A stretch of DNA of 64,000 bases from Pseudomonas sp. BP8 (GCF_017875955.1 NZ_JAGINK010000001.1:1402001-1466000); one strand, 5' to 3'; shown: positions 37,309-47,421, numbered from the stretch's first letter. Numbers and translations are program-made. Notes: generated by a model not told the origin, from the letters alone.

Positions 37309-39765
37309 TCAGAAGGTCCCGCGCAGGGTTACCGAGACGTTGCGCGGATCACCCCAGTAGTAGCCAGTGGCAGTGGTGCCGATCTGCCGGTAGTACTTCT
37401 TGTCGAAGAGGTTATTGGCGTTCAACTGCACCGAGTAGTTGTCGTTGAAGCGATATTTGAGCAGCGCGTTGTAGACGGCATAGCCCGACTGTGTGGCCTT
37501 GGCCGTGCCGCTTTCGGAATAGATGTTGCTCTGCGCCTGCACGCCACCGCCAACCGTCCAGGCATCCAGCGCGCCGGGCAGGCGATAGCTGGTGAACAGC
37601 CTGAGCAGGTGCTCAGGGTCGGTGGTGCGGATCGCATTGCCGTTGGTCGCCGCGGTGTTCTTTACGTACTCGGTGGTGTTGTAGGTATAGCCACCGCTGA
37701 CCTGCCAACCAGGCAGCACTTCACCAGAAAGCTCCAGGTCTATGCCTTCGCTGCGGCTCTTGCCTGAGGCGATCTTGCAGTAGCCGGTACCGCCATTACA
37801 GCCGAGCTGGCTGGAAAGGTCATCGACCGGTGTACCGACCTGGTTGATGCGAAAGTAGGCCAGGGAGGCATTCAGGCGCCCCTCATAGAATTCCCCTTTG
37901 ATCCCGGTTTCATAGGCTTCGCCGACGACCGGATCGAGTACTGAATTGCTCTTGTCGACCACGGTCTGTGGGTTGAAGATCTCGGTGTAACTGGCGTAGA
38001 CACTGAAGTTGTCATTGAGGTCATAGATCAATGCCGCGTAAGGCACGATCTTTTCATCGACGCTGAATTTGCCGTTGGCGCCGACGTTGTTTTCCTGCTC
38101 GTAGTCATACCAGTTGGCGCGTGCACCGATCACCGCAGTCAGTGGATCGGCCAGGGAAATTCGCCAGGTGGCGTGTGCGGCCTCCTGAGTGGTGCGAGTG
38201 CGCACCGGGTGGGGGATGTCGCTGATGGTCGGTTCGGCCAGACTGGTCTTCGGGTCCCAGTTGCGGATATCGACGATGTTCGAATACACCACCCGGTTAG
38301 TGCCCGACGCATAGGAGTCGTTGCGTATCCGCTCGACGCCGAGCATCAGTTCATGGGTCCGACCAAACAGGTCGAATGGTCCATTGACGGTTGCGCTGAG
38401 GTTGTTCTGCAGGCTCTCGCCACCATCGCCCTCGGTGACCTGATACGTCATCAAGTAGGGATTGGTATTGCTGGCGCGGCTCATGTAGGTCTGTTTGAAA
38501 CCGTTATTATCCAGCTCGAAGTGAGTTCGCAGTGCCATCAACTTGAGCGTCCAGTCATTATCGAAGCGATGCTCCAGTTCGGCGAAGGTCTGCAGGTTGC
38601 TCCGGTCCCAACGATTCCATTCAGCGCCCAGGTATGTGCTGCGGCCAAGCGGCAGCGGTGAACCGTCGAAGTCGGCAGGCAGGTTGCCCCAGGCGCCGGT
38701 AGCGTCCAGCTTGGTCCACTCGACGCCGGTGGTCAGGGTCGTGCTGTCGCTGAGGTCGAATGCCAGTTGTCCGGAAAACGCCTCCTTGCGCTCCATGCGC
38801 GAGTCCTGGAACAGGTCGCGATCATCGTGCACGGCGATCACCCGGCCGCGCACGTTGCCCGTCTCGGTCAGCGGTCCGGAGATATCAGCGACGTAACGTT
38901 GCGCATTCCACGAACCAAGAGTGACCAAGCCTTCGGCCTGGAACTCGTGAGTCGGCCGCTTGCGCACCAGATTGACTGTTCCCGATGGGTTGCCAGCGCC
39001 ACGTAACATTCCGGTAGCGCCGCGGAGTACTTCTGCGCGGTCAATGAACGCTGAATCACTCTGGATGAATGAGCCGCCGCCACTGCTCTGGACGACGGTC
39101 GCGCCGTCGTACTGGATGGCGTCGATTGCGTAGCCGCGGGAGTAATACTGTACGCGCTCACTGTCGGTGTAATTGACCACTACGCCGGGGGTCTGCTCAA
39201 GCAGGCTGGTGAGGTTGGTGATGTTCTGGTCTTCGATCCGCTGACGGCTGACGACGGTCACCGACTGCGGCGTGTGACGCAGGGTTTGCGGCATCTTGCC
39301 GATAGTCACTGCGCCAGTGGTGTAGGAGCCGGAATGCTCAGTGGTCTCGCCCAAGCGATTGCTGGAGACACTTGTCGCCCCCAGCTCCATCGCACTGCCA
39401 ATGTCCACCGCCGGGATCAACAGAAAGCTGGTATCGCTCTCTTCCTGGACCTGTACATCGCTGCCCTGTAGCAGGATCGATAACGCCTGAGCGCTGTCAT
39501 GCCGGCCCTGCACGCCACGGGTGGTCTTGCCTTGCAGGCTGTTCGCATCGAACGACAGGTTCAGGCCGCCTTGGCGGGCCATCTGGTCCAGTGCGGGGGC
39601 CAATGGGCCAGGCGCAATGTTCCAGTCGATCTGCTGGCGCTGGCTGACGGCTGCGGCCTGGGCCTGCAAGGGAAGGGCGCAGGCGCCTGCCAGGCTGAGG
39701 CCGAGCAGGGCGGCGCGCACGGCATGGCGCAGGTTGTCGTTGCGAGGGGAACCGGGGTGAATCAT
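37309..39765 (-). CDS. TonB-dependent siderophore receptor with STN domain (FpvA/PupB-like), locus 2
   Basis: 818-residue outer-membrane receptor. Signal peptide about 1-38 (ends LQAQA); STN domain about 44-100 (IAPGPLAPALDQMARQGGL); TonB-box region near SAMELGATSV; plug with LRHTPQSVTVVSRQRIEDQN; barrel ending in VSVTLRGTF. Features such as HSGSYTTG and the EVLRGATGMLRGAGNPSGT stretch are typical of ferric-pyoverdine/pseudobactin receptors, so an exogenous siderophore is likely (inference). It is the last gene of the minus-strand sigma-fecR-receptor locus, 95 bases after fecR. Confidence 0.9.
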   Translation of the reverse strand: MIHPGSPRNDNLRHAVRAALLGLSLAGACALPLQAQAAAVSQRQQIDWNIAPGPLAPALDQMARQGGLNLSFDANSLQGKTTRGVQGRHDSAQALSILLQGSDVQVQEESDTSFLLIPAVDIGSAMELGATSVSSNRLGETTEHSGSYTTGAVTIGKMPQTLRHTPQSVTVVSRQRIEDQNITNLTSLLEQTPGVVVNYTDSERVQYYSRGYAIDAIQYDGATVVQSSGGGSFIQSDSAFIDRAEVLRGATGMLRGAGNPSGTVNLVRKRPTHEFQAEGLVTLGSWNAQRYVADISGPLTETGNVRGRVIAVHDDRDLFQDSRMERKEAFSGQLAFDLSDSTTLTTGVEWTKLDATGAWGNLPADFDGSPLPLGRSTYLGAEWNRWDRSNLQTFAELEHRFDNDWTLKLMALRTHFELDNNGFKQTYMSRASNTNPYLMTYQVTEGDGGESLQNNLSATVNGPFDLFGRTHELMLGVERIRNDSYASGTNRVVYSNIVDIRNWDPKTSLAEPTISDIPHPVRTRTTQEAAHATWRISLADPLTAVIGARANWYDYEQENNVGANGKFSVDEKIVPYAALIYDLNDNFSVYASYTEIFNPQTVVDKSNSVLDPVVGEAYETGIKGEFYEGRLNASLAYFRINQVGTPVDDLSSQLGCNGGTGYCKIASGKSRSEGIDLELSGEVLPGWQVSGGYTYNTTEYVKNTAATNGNAIRTTDPEHLLRLFTSYRLPGALDAWTVGGGVQAQSNIYSESGTAKATQSGYAVYNALLKYRFNDNYSVQLNANNLFDKKYYRQIGTTATGYYWGDPRNVSVTLRGTF

Positions 39766-39860
39766 GAAGCGCTCCTGAAGGCTGCGTAGACCACTTTTCG
39801 GGCTTTGTTCCTTCAGGCCGAGCGAAGGTGAGCATCCACCTCATTTATTTTCGAATTTTT

Positions 39861-40817
39861 TCAGGCGGCGCCGATGCTCACCCAATAACGCGTGCGGTAG
39901 TCGATGCGCACCGGCAGACTGCGCGCGAGCAGCAGCAGGATCTGCTCGGTATCGGCCAGTTGGTAGGTGCCGGATACCTTCAGCTCGGCCACCTCCGGCG
40001 CACAGCGCAGCAGGCCGGGTCGGTAGCGTGAGAGCTCGGTGACGAAGTCTCCCAAGGGCATCTGCTGCACGCTGAGCACGCCATCGGTCCAACCCCAGGG
40101 ATCAGCCTGTAGTACGGCAGGCTGGAAGGTGCCAGCGGCGGACACTTGCAGCACTTCGCCCGCATGTACCTGGCGCAATGGCGCAGCGTTGGCCGACAGC
40201 GTGACTTCGCCCCGACGAACCGCCAGCAACAGGCCCTGGTCATTCTCGCGCAGCAACAGTAGGCCGTTCTGGGTGGTCAAGGCGCCGATACCGGTCTTGA
40301 CCACGAACGGCCGGTTGTCGTCGGCGTTGCTGTCCAGGGTCATTTCGCCTTCGACGAGGGTCAGCAGGCGTTGATCGACGCTGTAGCGCAGGTCGATGGC
40401 AGTGTTGGTGTTGAGCTGGATGCGGCTGCCGTCGCTGCCGCGCAGGTCGCTGCGTTCACCGGTGCCGGTGCGACTGTCGGCGAGCATCGCCGGCAGGCCC
40501 AGCGGCTCGCGCGCGGCCCAGGCAAAACTGCCGCCCACCGCCAGCAGCGTGAGCACCTTGAGGTGGTCGCGGCGGCTGATCCGCTGGCGCTGGCTACCCT
40601 CAAGCGTGCGTCGGCTGAGGTCGCCCGGCAGGCCCGCCAGTTCGTCACTGAGAGTGCTCACCCGCTGCCAGGCCTGGGCATTCTGCGGATGGCTGGCCAG
40701 CCACTGCTGGAACTGGCGCTCAGTGCGCGCGCTGGGCTCGTCGAAACGCAGCTTCACCAGCCAGTCGATGGCCTGGTCGACTTGCGTCTGGGCGGGGTTG
40801 AGTTCAGGCGTCGGCAT
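39861..40817 (-). CDS. FecR-type regulator, locus 2
   Basis: 318 residues. N-terminal domain AIDWLVKLRFDEPSARTERQ; Arg82-Arg83 before a membrane segment (about 86-101); periplasmic TGTGERSDLRGSDGSRIQLN; C-terminal STN-like WTDGVLSVQQMPLGDFVTEL. Its start overlaps the sigma gene stop by 14 bases, indicating coupled translation. It should transmit the signal from the neighbouring receptor. Confidence 0.92.
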   Translation of the reverse strand: MPTPELNPAQTQVDQAIDWLVKLRFDEPSARTERQFQQWLASHPQNAQAWQRVSTLSDELAGLPGDLSRRTLEGSQRQRISRRDHLKVLTLLAVGGSFAWAAREPLGLPAMLADSRTGTGERSDLRGSDGSRIQLNTNTAIDLRYSVDQRLLTLVEGEMTLDSNADDNRPFVVKTGIGALTTQNGLLLLRENDQGLLLAVRRGEVTLSANAAPLRQVHAGEVLQVSAAGTFQPAVLQADPWGWTDGVLSVQQMPLGDFVTELSRYRPGLLRCAPEVAELKVSGTYQLADTEQILLLLARSLPVRIDYRTRYWVSIGAA

Positions 40818-41319
40818 AGCGCAGCCGATAGCAGACGCCCAGGGCCTTGGCCAGGTCGCGTTCGATGGTGGCGCGGGAGACGTCCAGCTGTTTGGCGATC
40901 TGGACGATGCTCAGGCCGTCGAGCTGCGCCAGCAGAAAGGCCTGACGCGCCCGTGGCTTGAGCTGGTGCAGGGCACGGTCGAGGCGTTCGAGGGTGTCGA
41001 GGATGACCAGTCGATGCTCTTCGCTGGGCGCTTCGCCTTCGGGCAAGTTGGCCAGGCTTTCCTGATAGGCGCGCTCGAGGGCGCGTCGGCGAAACTGGTC
41101 GATCATCAGGCCCCGGGCGATGCTGCTGAGGTAGGCGCGGGGTTCTTTCAGGGCGGATACCTGGCGTGCGCGCAGTAACCTGACAAAAGTGTCCTGGGCA
41201 AGGTCGGCGGCGTTTTCCCGGCAACCGACCCGCGCCCGCAGCCAACCGCTCAGCCAGGCATGGTGGGATTGATAGAGCAGATTGACCTCGGCCGGTTTGA
41301 GCGTGTCGTTCATCTGCAT
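40804..41319 (-). CDS. ECF sigma factor, iron-starvation type, locus 2
   Basis: 171-residue FecI-type sigma factor. Region 2 ENAADLAQDTFVRLLRARQ; region 4 LSIVQIAKQLDVSRATIERD. ATG codons at 41319 and 41313 are both possible, with no strong ribosome-binding site. It overlaps fecR by 14 bases. A weak Fur-like sequence lies about 40 bases upstream. Confidence 0.9.
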   Translation of the reverse strand: MQMNDTLKPAEVNLLYQSHHAWLSGWLRARVGCRENAADLAQDTFVRLLRARQVSALKEPRAYLSSIARGLMIDQFRRRALERAYQESLANLPEGEAPSEEHRLVILDTLERLDRALHQLKPRARQAFLLAQLDGLSIVQIAKQLDVSRATIERDLAKALGVCYRLRYADA

Positions 41320-41356
41320 CGTTGCAATTGCCCTGACCCTGGATGGAAGTGCGTTT

Positions 41357-41375
41357 GTTAATACTTCTCAATTCT
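41357..41375 (-). promoter_or_regulatory. Weak Fur-box-like site upstream of sigma locus 2
   Basis: GTTAATACTTCTCAATTCT matches the Fur consensus at about 10 of 19 positions; position and AT-richness support it more than the score. Confidence 0.35.
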
Positions 41376-41495
41376 ATGGGTGGTGGACGGCGCAGAGCAA
41401 TGGTATGCCGCGAAATTGTCGCGCATGATCTGGCGTTTTAGTGATGAGCGGCTGGTCTAGAATGAGGGCTTTTACGCTTACCCTGGTATTCGTCA

Positions 41496-42128
41496 ATGAT
41501 CCTCGCTGATCTCTCGCCCGCCGCCTTGCGCGAGGCCACAACCTATCTGGCAGGCTTGGACGCAGACTGGTCGCGCCATATCGCCGCGACCGGGCCGTGT
41601 CTGCATCAGGCGACGCCGGGGCGTGAGCCGTATGAGGCGCTGGTGCGGGCGATTGCCCATCAGCAACTGCATGCGCGTGCGGCCGAGGCGATTCTGGGGC
41701 GTATGCTGGGGTTGTTTCCCGGCGTTGCGTTTCCCACTCCGGAGCAATTGCTGGCGACCAGCCCTGAAGCGTTGCGCGGGTGTGGCTTCTCCGCTAGCAA
41801 GCTGGCGACGGTGCAGGGGATTGCCCAGGCCCGCCTGGACGGTGTGGTGCCCAGCCGCGAGGAGGCGCTTGGCTTGCAGGATGATGCGTTGATCGAGCGA
41901 CTGGTGACCTTGCGTGGGGTAGGGCGCTGGACGGTGGAGATGTTGTTGATCTACTGCCTGGAACGCTCGGACATTTTGCCGGTGGATGACTTTGGAGTGC
42001 GCGAGGGGTACCGCAGGATCAAGGGCCTGGACAAGGCGCCGACCCCGGCGCAGATCCGTGCGCTGGCCGTGCTGTGGAGCCCTCACCGAACGGCAGCGGC
42101 CTGGTATCTGTGGCGTGCTGTAGGTTGA
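41496..42128 (+). CDS. DNA-3-methyladenine glycosylase II (AlkA-type)
   Basis: 210-residue base-excision glycosylase of the HhH-GPD superfamily, removing alkylated purines. HhH motif LVTLRGVGRWTVEMLLIY with the catalytic Asp in LPVDDFGVREG shortly after. It lacks the N-terminal domain of E. coli AlkA, as in many compact homologues. It lies directly upstream of ada on the same strand (106-base gap), so the pair forms an alkylation-repair unit probably induced by methylated Ada. Confidence 0.9.
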   Translation: MILADLSPAALREATTYLAGLDADWSRHIAATGPCLHQATPGREPYEALVRAIAHQQLHARAAEAILGRMLGLFPGVAFPTPEQLLATSPEALRGCGFSASKLATVQGIAQARLDGVVPSREEALGLQDDALIERLVTLRGVGRWTVEMLLIYCLERSDILPVDDFGVREGYRRIKGLDKAPTPAQIRALAVLWSPHRTAAAWYLWRAVG

Positions 42129-42234
42129 TGGGACGCGCAGCGGTCAGGATCGTTGATTACACGCGCAAGATTGAGAGTGAATTGGCAGGCCCGGGCCTGT
42201 CAGGCTGAATACTCTGCTCAAAAGGAAACAACCG

Positions 42235-43281
42235 ATGAAGCCTGCCTACGTCACCGACGCCGACCGCTGGCTCGCCGTGCAAACTCGCGACAGCGCTGCC
42301 GCCGGGCACTTCGTCTACGCCGTACGCACCACCGGCATCTATTGCCAGCCCGGCTGCAAATCGCGCTTGGCCAAGCGCGCCAACGTCACTTTCTACCCCG
42401 ACCCGGCCACTGCCCAAGCCGCGGGCTACCGTGCCTGCCAGCGGTGTACCGGTAGCGCCCGGCGCACCGAGCTGATTGCCCGCGCCTGCCGTCTGATCGA
42501 AGCCGGTGACAGCGCGCCGAGCCTCGAGCAACTGGGCAGCGAACTCGGCGTCAGCCCTTTCCATCTGCAGCGCCTGTTCAAGGCCGCGACCGGCCTCACC
42601 CCCAAAGCCTATGCCTCGGCGTTCCGCGCCCAGCGACTGCGCGAGGGCCTCGGCAATCAGGCCGCGACGGTCACCGACGCCATCTACGATGCGGGCTACA
42701 ACTCCAACAGCCGCTTTTACCAAAGTGCAGGCCAGCGCCTGGGCATGCGCCCCCGGCAATATCGCGCCGGTGGCCAGGGTGTGACGATCCGTTTCGCGGT
42801 GGGCCAGTGTTCGCTCGGCGCCATTCTGGTGGCGCAGAGCGAACGTGGCATCTGCGCGATTCTTCTGGGTGATGAACCCGAAGCCCTGCTCAATGCGCTG
42901 CAGGATCAGTTCCCCAAGGCGGACCTGATCGGCGGGGACGCCAGCTTCGAGCGCCTGGTTGCCCAAGTCGTGGGCTTCGTCGAGCAGCCCGCGCTGGGCC
43001 TCGAACTGCCTTTGGACGTCCAGGGCACAGCCTTTCAGGAGCGCGTCTGGCAGGCCCTGCGCGAGGTCCCGGCGGGCTGCCGGGTCAGTTACAGCGATAT
43101 CGCCGAGCGCATCGGTGCACCCAAGGCTGTACGGGCGGTGGCGCTGGCGTGCGCGGCCAACCGCATCGCGGTGGCCATCCCCTGCCATCGGGTGGTGCGC
43201 CGGGATGGTGACATCAGCGGCTATCGCTGGGGCGTGGAACGCAAACGGCAGCTGCTCGACCGAGAAACGGCGCTCACCTGA
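42235..43281 (+). CDS. ada: Bifunctional methyltransferase/activator Ada
   Basis: 348 residues, three parts. The N-terminal zinc/methyl-phosphotriester domain has Cys37, Cys41, Cys68 and Cys71 (GIYCQPGC, RACQRC), with Cys37 the expected methyl acceptor. An AraC-type HTH lies about 85-175. The C-terminal O6-methylguanine-DNA methyltransferase has active Cys317 in PCHRV. All key residues are intact. Methylation of the N-terminal Cys turns Ada into an activator of its own and neighbouring genes (family knowledge). ATG 42235 follows AAAAGGAAA. Confidence 0.96.
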   Translation: MKPAYVTDADRWLAVQTRDSAAAGHFVYAVRTTGIYCQPGCKSRLAKRANVTFYPDPATAQAAGYRACQRCTGSARRTELIARACRLIEAGDSAPSLEQLGSELGVSPFHLQRLFKAATGLTPKAYASAFRAQRLREGLGNQAATVTDAIYDAGYNSNSRFYQSAGQRLGMRPRQYRAGGQGVTIRFAVGQCSLGAILVAQSERGICAILLGDEPEALLNALQDQFPKADLIGGDASFERLVAQVVGFVEQPALGLELPLDVQGTAFQERVWQALREVPAGCRVSYSDIAERIGAPKAVRAVALACAANRIAVAIPCHRVVRRDGDISGYRWGVERKRQLLDRETALT

Positions 43282-43336
43282 GCCCTGAAGCCGCGTAGAA
43301 TTCTCCGCCAGTTGCGCTTGTAAATAGGGGAATGCA

Positions 43337-45739
43337 ATGAGGCGTATCAGCCTTGACCGTTTGTGTGTGGGGATTCTTGCCCTGCTCTTGTGGGTAGCCA
43401 CGCCGGCCTGGTCGGCAGGGGCTACCCCCGTTTCGCAGTTGCTGGCCGGTGAGCTGCCTGCGTTGGATGAAAATGCCAGCCTGGAGCAGTTGAGTGACCG
43501 GCTCGACCAGATTCGCCAAGGCGTCAGCAGCAAGGCCAATGACGATCAGCTCTCGCAATTGCGGCAGGCGGCCATGGTCGTGCAGCGCCAGGCGGATGCC
43601 TTGGTCGCACTGCGCACCACTGATCTGCAGCGTTTGGACGATCAGCTCAACGTGCTTGGCCCGGTGCTACCGGATGAAGCCGACAGCATCACCCGTCAGC
43701 GTCAGCAACTGACCAGCGAGAAAAAATCGTTGCTGGCCCAGCAACAGACCGCCACCCAACTGACCCAGTCAGCGCGTGATCTGTCGACGCAGATCGTCAA
43801 CCTGCGCCGCAGCCAGTTCAACTCACAGATCACCAGCCGCGCCGCGAGCCCGTTGAGCCCGGCCTTCTGGTCGAGCTTCATTCGCCCCACCGACGATGAT
43901 GTCGCCCGCTTGCGTGCCCTGCGCGGTGAAGCCGCCGATGCCGTGGCGAGCGCCTTCAGCGCCGAACACCGCTGGTTGTTCATCACCAGCCTGGTCGCTG
44001 CACTGCTGGTCTGGACCTTGGTCCGGCTGGTGTTCGAGCGGCTGCTGGCCGACGCGATGATCCGCTGGCTGCCGGAGGGCCGCCTGCGCCGCAGCGCCCT
44101 GGCCTTGAGCGTCAGCCTGGCCACCCTGGCGACCATCTCCGGCTCGGTATCGCTGGTGCGCTGGGGCCTGGAAACCAGTGCCGAGCTGAGTGCCGATATC
44201 GCCAGCCTGATCAACCATGTACTTACCCTGGTGATTTTCAGCGCCTTCATTACCGGTTTGGGCCGCGCCATGCTGATGTTGCAGCGGCCGTCCTGGCGCC
44301 TGCCGCCGATCCCGGACGAAGTGGCCAGCGCCCTTGGCTGGTTCCCCAAGTTGCTCGCGCTGGCGCTGATGGTGCTGTTGACCCAGGAGCGGATCAACAG
44401 TGTGATCGGCACCAGCCTGGCGTTGACCCTTGCCACCAACGGCGTGACCGCCCTGGTGGTGGCGTCGCTGTTCGCCGCTGCGCTGGTGTGCTACCGCCGT
44501 GCCCGGCGTCATCACGGCCTGGAGCGGCCTACCGGACTGGCTGGGCTGATCCCGTTCGTGGTGGTGACGTGGCTGGCGCTCATCGTGCTGACGCTGCTCA
44601 CCGGCTACCTGACCCTGGCCTACTTCCTGACGGCCAAGCTGCTCTGGATCAGCGTGGTCGCCACCTGCGCCTACCTGCTGGTGACGGTGTTCGGCGACTT
44701 GTGCGAAGCCCTGCTGTCGCCGCGCCAGCCTGGCGGCCTGGCGTTGGCCTCGGCACTGGGCCTGGCCCAGCGGCACCAGGCCCAGGCCAGCACCATCCTG
44801 GCGGGCATCGGTCGCACCCTACTGCTGTTTGCTGCGGCCTTGCTGGCGTTCATGCCGTCGGGCACCAGCCCGGGTGAGCTGCTGCTGAGCCTGGCGGATT
44901 GGGACGGCAGCGGTGGCAAGGTCCTGGGTAACCTGAACATCGTTCCGCAGGACATCTTCATTGCCCTGGCGATGTTCTTCGGTGGCCTGTTCGCCATTCG
45001 CGTGGTCAAGCGCTGGCTGAGCGAGCGCCTGCTGCCCGAGACTGACATGGACGCCGGCATGCGCGCGTCGCTGGTGACATTGGTCGGTTACCTGGGCTTC
45101 CTGTTCCTGGCCATGCTGGTGATGTCGACCCTGCGCATCAACCTGACCAGCCTGACCTGGGTGGTCAGTGCGCTGTCGGTGGGTATCGGTTTCGGTTTGC
45201 AGCAGATCGTGCAGAACTTCATCTCCGGCCTGATCCTGCTCACCGAGCGTCCGGTCAAGGTGGGTGACTGGGTCAGCCTGGCTGGGGTCGAGGGTGACAT
45301 TCGCCGGATCAACGTGCGCGCCACCGAGATCCAGATGTCCGACCGCTCCACGGTGATCGTGCCCAACTCGCAGTTCATTTCGCAGAACGTGCGCAACGTG
45401 ACCATGGGCAATGCCTTGGGCGTGGTCGGCATCAGCCTGACCCTGCCGCTCGAGACCGACCCGAACCAGGTACGTGAACTGCTGTTGGCGGCGTATGCCG
45501 AGCACGAGGCGATCCTCGATGCGCCGACGCCTTCGGTGACCTTCAAGGACCTCACCGCCAGTGGCATGGTGTTGAGTGCCAGTGGCTATGTGGCCGGGCC
45601 GCGGCAAGTGTCGGCGACCCGCAGCGACCTGCTGTTCACGGTGCTGGCGCGGTTGCGCGATGCCGGGATTGCCCTGTCGTCGCCACAGAGCATGGTGCTG
45701 GTGCAGGAAGCTCAGCGCCCGGCTGACGAGCCGGCCTGA
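43337..45739 (+). CDS. MscS-type mechanosensitive channel with DUF3772 domain
   Basis: 800-residue inner-membrane protein. Signal peptide about 1-27 (WSAGATP); periplasmic DUF3772 domain about 45-190, heptad-like with many Gln/Leu; then roughly ten membrane segments; C-terminal MscS core with VSALSVGIGFGLQQIVQNFI (pore helix), LTERPVKVGDWV and DRSTVIVPNSQFISQNVRN (beta domain), about 595-700. It probably releases solutes on hypo-osmotic shock, as MscM/YbiO-type channels do. ATG 43337, 55 bases after ada. Confidence 0.9.
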   Translation: MRRISLDRLCVGILALLLWVATPAWSAGATPVSQLLAGELPALDENASLEQLSDRLDQIRQGVSSKANDDQLSQLRQAAMVVQRQADALVALRTTDLQRLDDQLNVLGPVLPDEADSITRQRQQLTSEKKSLLAQQQTATQLTQSARDLSTQIVNLRRSQFNSQITSRAASPLSPAFWSSFIRPTDDDVARLRALRGEAADAVASAFSAEHRWLFITSLVAALLVWTLVRLVFERLLADAMIRWLPEGRLRRSALALSVSLATLATISGSVSLVRWGLETSAELSADIASLINHVLTLVIFSAFITGLGRAMLMLQRPSWRLPPIPDEVASALGWFPKLLALALMVLLTQERINSVIGTSLALTLATNGVTALVVASLFAAALVCYRRARRHHGLERPTGLAGLIPFVVVTWLALIVLTLLTGYLTLAYFLTAKLLWISVVATCAYLLVTVFGDLCEALLSPRQPGGLALASALGLAQRHQAQASTILAGIGRTLLLFAAALLAFMPSGTSPGELLLSLADWDGSGGKVLGNLNIVPQDIFIALAMFFGGLFAIRVVKRWLSERLLPETDMDAGMRASLVTLVGYLGFLFLAMLVMSTLRINLTSLTWVVSALSVGIGFGLQQIVQNFISGLILLTERPVKVGDWVSLAGVEGDIRRINVRATEIQMSDRSTVIVPNSQFISQNVRNVTMGNALGVVGISLTLPLETDPNQVRELLLAAYAEHEAILDAPTPSVTFKDLTASGMVLSASGYVAGPRQVSATRSDLLFTVLARLRDAGIALSSPQSMVLVQEAQRPADEPA

Positions 45740-45790
45740 GGCGAGGTTGTGAAATTGCGTCTGGTCTGAATACGCTGGGGCTGCTTTGCA

Positions 45791-45881
45791 GCCCTTTGCG
45801 ACCGGTCCGGCGCCCCGGCGAGGTCGCTCCTGCAAAAGCGCCGATGCGGTCCCTGCAGGAGCGGCCTTGTGTCGCGAAAGG
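45791..45881. repeat. Degenerate REP pair, GCGGCC-type
   Basis: The right copy CTGCAGGAGCGGCCTTGTGT with CGCGAAAGG is clear; the left copy (CCCTTTGCGACCGGTCCGG... GGTCGCTCCTGC) is diverged. Confidence 0.6.
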
Positions 45882-45922
45882 GGCGCGCAGCGCCCCCAGC
45901 ACCCGTGGCCTCCCTGCCTCAA

Positions 45923-47140
45923 TCAATGCTGCTTGGCCTGCCTGATCCGCAGCAGGATCACCAGCAACACGAGCATCACCGCTGGCGTCATCGCCAACAG
46001 CGCATCGCGCGCCGCCAGGCCTGCGCCGAGCACGTTCAGCCCGCCATACAGCAGCTTGAACAGGTTCAGCAGGTAATAGGTGATGGCAATGATCGACAGC
46101 CCCTCCACCGCCCGCTGGATCTTCACCTGCGCATCGGCCCTCGCATTCAGGCTGCCGAGGATCTGCGCGTTCTGCTCTTCCATCTCGACCTGAACCCGTG
46201 CCTGTAGCAGGTCGCCCAGGTTGGCCACGTTCTTTGCCAGTTGCTCCAGCCGTTGCTCGGTGGCCGAGCAATAGCGCACGGTCGGCTTGAAACGCCGCTC
46301 GATGAATACCCCCAGCCGCTGGCAATCGCCGACATGGCTCTCGCGCAACTCGCCCAGGCGCTCGAACACCAGCTGCGCGTAGGCCTGGCTGGCGCCGAAG
46401 CGGTGGCGCGTCTTCACGGTGCGGCTGACCACCTGCCGCGACAGGTGGGCGATGGCTTCGAGCAGAGCCTTGGAGTCGTGGCCAGCGACGCTGGCACTGC
46501 GTTCGGAGAGGCTCACCAGGGTCTTGTCGAAAACGTCCAGCTCCTGGCCCAGTGCTTTCGCCGTGGTCAATGCCAGCGAAGCCATCATGCGGTACGTCTC
46601 GATCTCCAGCAGGCGCCGGATCATCCGGCCCTGGCGATAGGCGTTGAGCCGGCGGTTGATGAACAGGAAGCGGTTGGTGCCGTCCTCGGTGAGGCGAAAG
46701 TCGCTCCACACCACGGCATCGCCGCCGCCGACGCAGGACCCGCAGGGGTCCTTGAAACCGTGGCGGCTGAGGTCCAGGTCCTGTTCGTCGCGCACCAGCA
46801 CCTGCACCGCGTTGATCACCTCGGCCGACTGCGGCGCTATGGCGTCGGCCAGTACCGCCGGCAACGCTTGCCAGTCGGTGGCGGTGGCGGCGCAGGGCAC
46901 GACCAGGGTCAGGGTGAAGAACTCGGTGTGCCGTTCCCATTTGAACGGGTGGCCGTCCAGGTTAGTGATGCCCTGGGCCGCTTCGAGGTCGCAGGCCTGT
47001 GCGCAGCAGCGTTGCAGTAGCGCCGTGCAGGCCGCGTTGCCGCCGAGCAGGGCCAGATGGAAGACGTGCGCCGGGCCGTCGAAGTACAGCGACGGGCGGG
47101 CGTGCAGTTCGTTGTGCAAGGCGGTGCGTTGAGGGTGCAT
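45923..47140 (-). CDS. DUF3422 family protein
   Basis: 405-residue protein of unknown function. The N terminus MHPQRTALHNELHARPSLYF is diagnostic of DUF3422. The central region is helical (LSRQVVSRTVKTRHRFGASQ), and two C-terminal hydrophobic segments near residues 345-362 and 380-398 suggest membrane anchoring, with most of the protein in the cytosol. It is convergent with the MscS-type gene and followed by a REP pair. Confidence 0.85.
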   Translation of the reverse strand: MHPQRTALHNELHARPSLYFDGPAHVFHLALLGGNAACTALLQRCCAQACDLEAAQGITNLDGHPFKWERHTEFFTLTLVVPCAATATDWQALPAVLADAIAPQSAEVINAVQVLVRDEQDLDLSRHGFKDPCGSCVGGGDAVVWSDFRLTEDGTNRFLFINRRLNAYRQGRMIRRLLEIETYRMMASLALTTAKALGQELDVFDKTLVSLSERSASVAGHDSKALLEAIAHLSRQVVSRTVKTRHRFGASQAYAQLVFERLGELRESHVGDCQRLGVFIERRFKPTVRYCSATEQRLEQLAKNVANLGDLLQARVQVEMEEQNAQILGSLNARADAQVKIQRAVEGLSIIAITYYLLNLFKLLYGGLNVLGAGLAARDALLAMTPAVMLVLLVILLRIRQAKQH

Positions 47141-47240
47141 GGTTGGTCCGGCCTGGTGTTGTGATTGTGGGGGTACCAGGTAGTGGGACTTCGCGAGAAG
47201 GGAGGAAAGTCACCCAGTTGATGTTTGGGTTGGCAGTGTC

Positions 47241-47335
47241 GGCCTCTTCGCGGGGCAAGCCCGCTCCTACAGGTGTTCTGTGGCCTGCAGATTGGCACCC
47301 TCCCTGTAGGAGCGGGCTTGCCCCGCGAAGAGGCC
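47241..47335. repeat. Inverted REP pair upstream of the DUF3422 gene
   Basis: GGCCTCTTCGCGGGGCAAGC at the left and GCTTGCCCCGCGAAGAGGCC at the right, exact inverse. The 47,141-47,472 interval holds only this and a terminator. Confidence 0.88.
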
Positions 47336-47421
47336 CGAAAATCCACCCCCCATTCCACTGTCGAAGACAACGACAGCCCAAGCGCTGCCGGTCACGAGCC
47401 GACCTCAGGCGGCCGAACGTG

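Noticed and set aside
33149..41319. tRNA-Met-anchored genomic island
   Set aside because: No integrase, no repeat of the tRNA 3' end, and the tRNA has an intact promoter and terminator.
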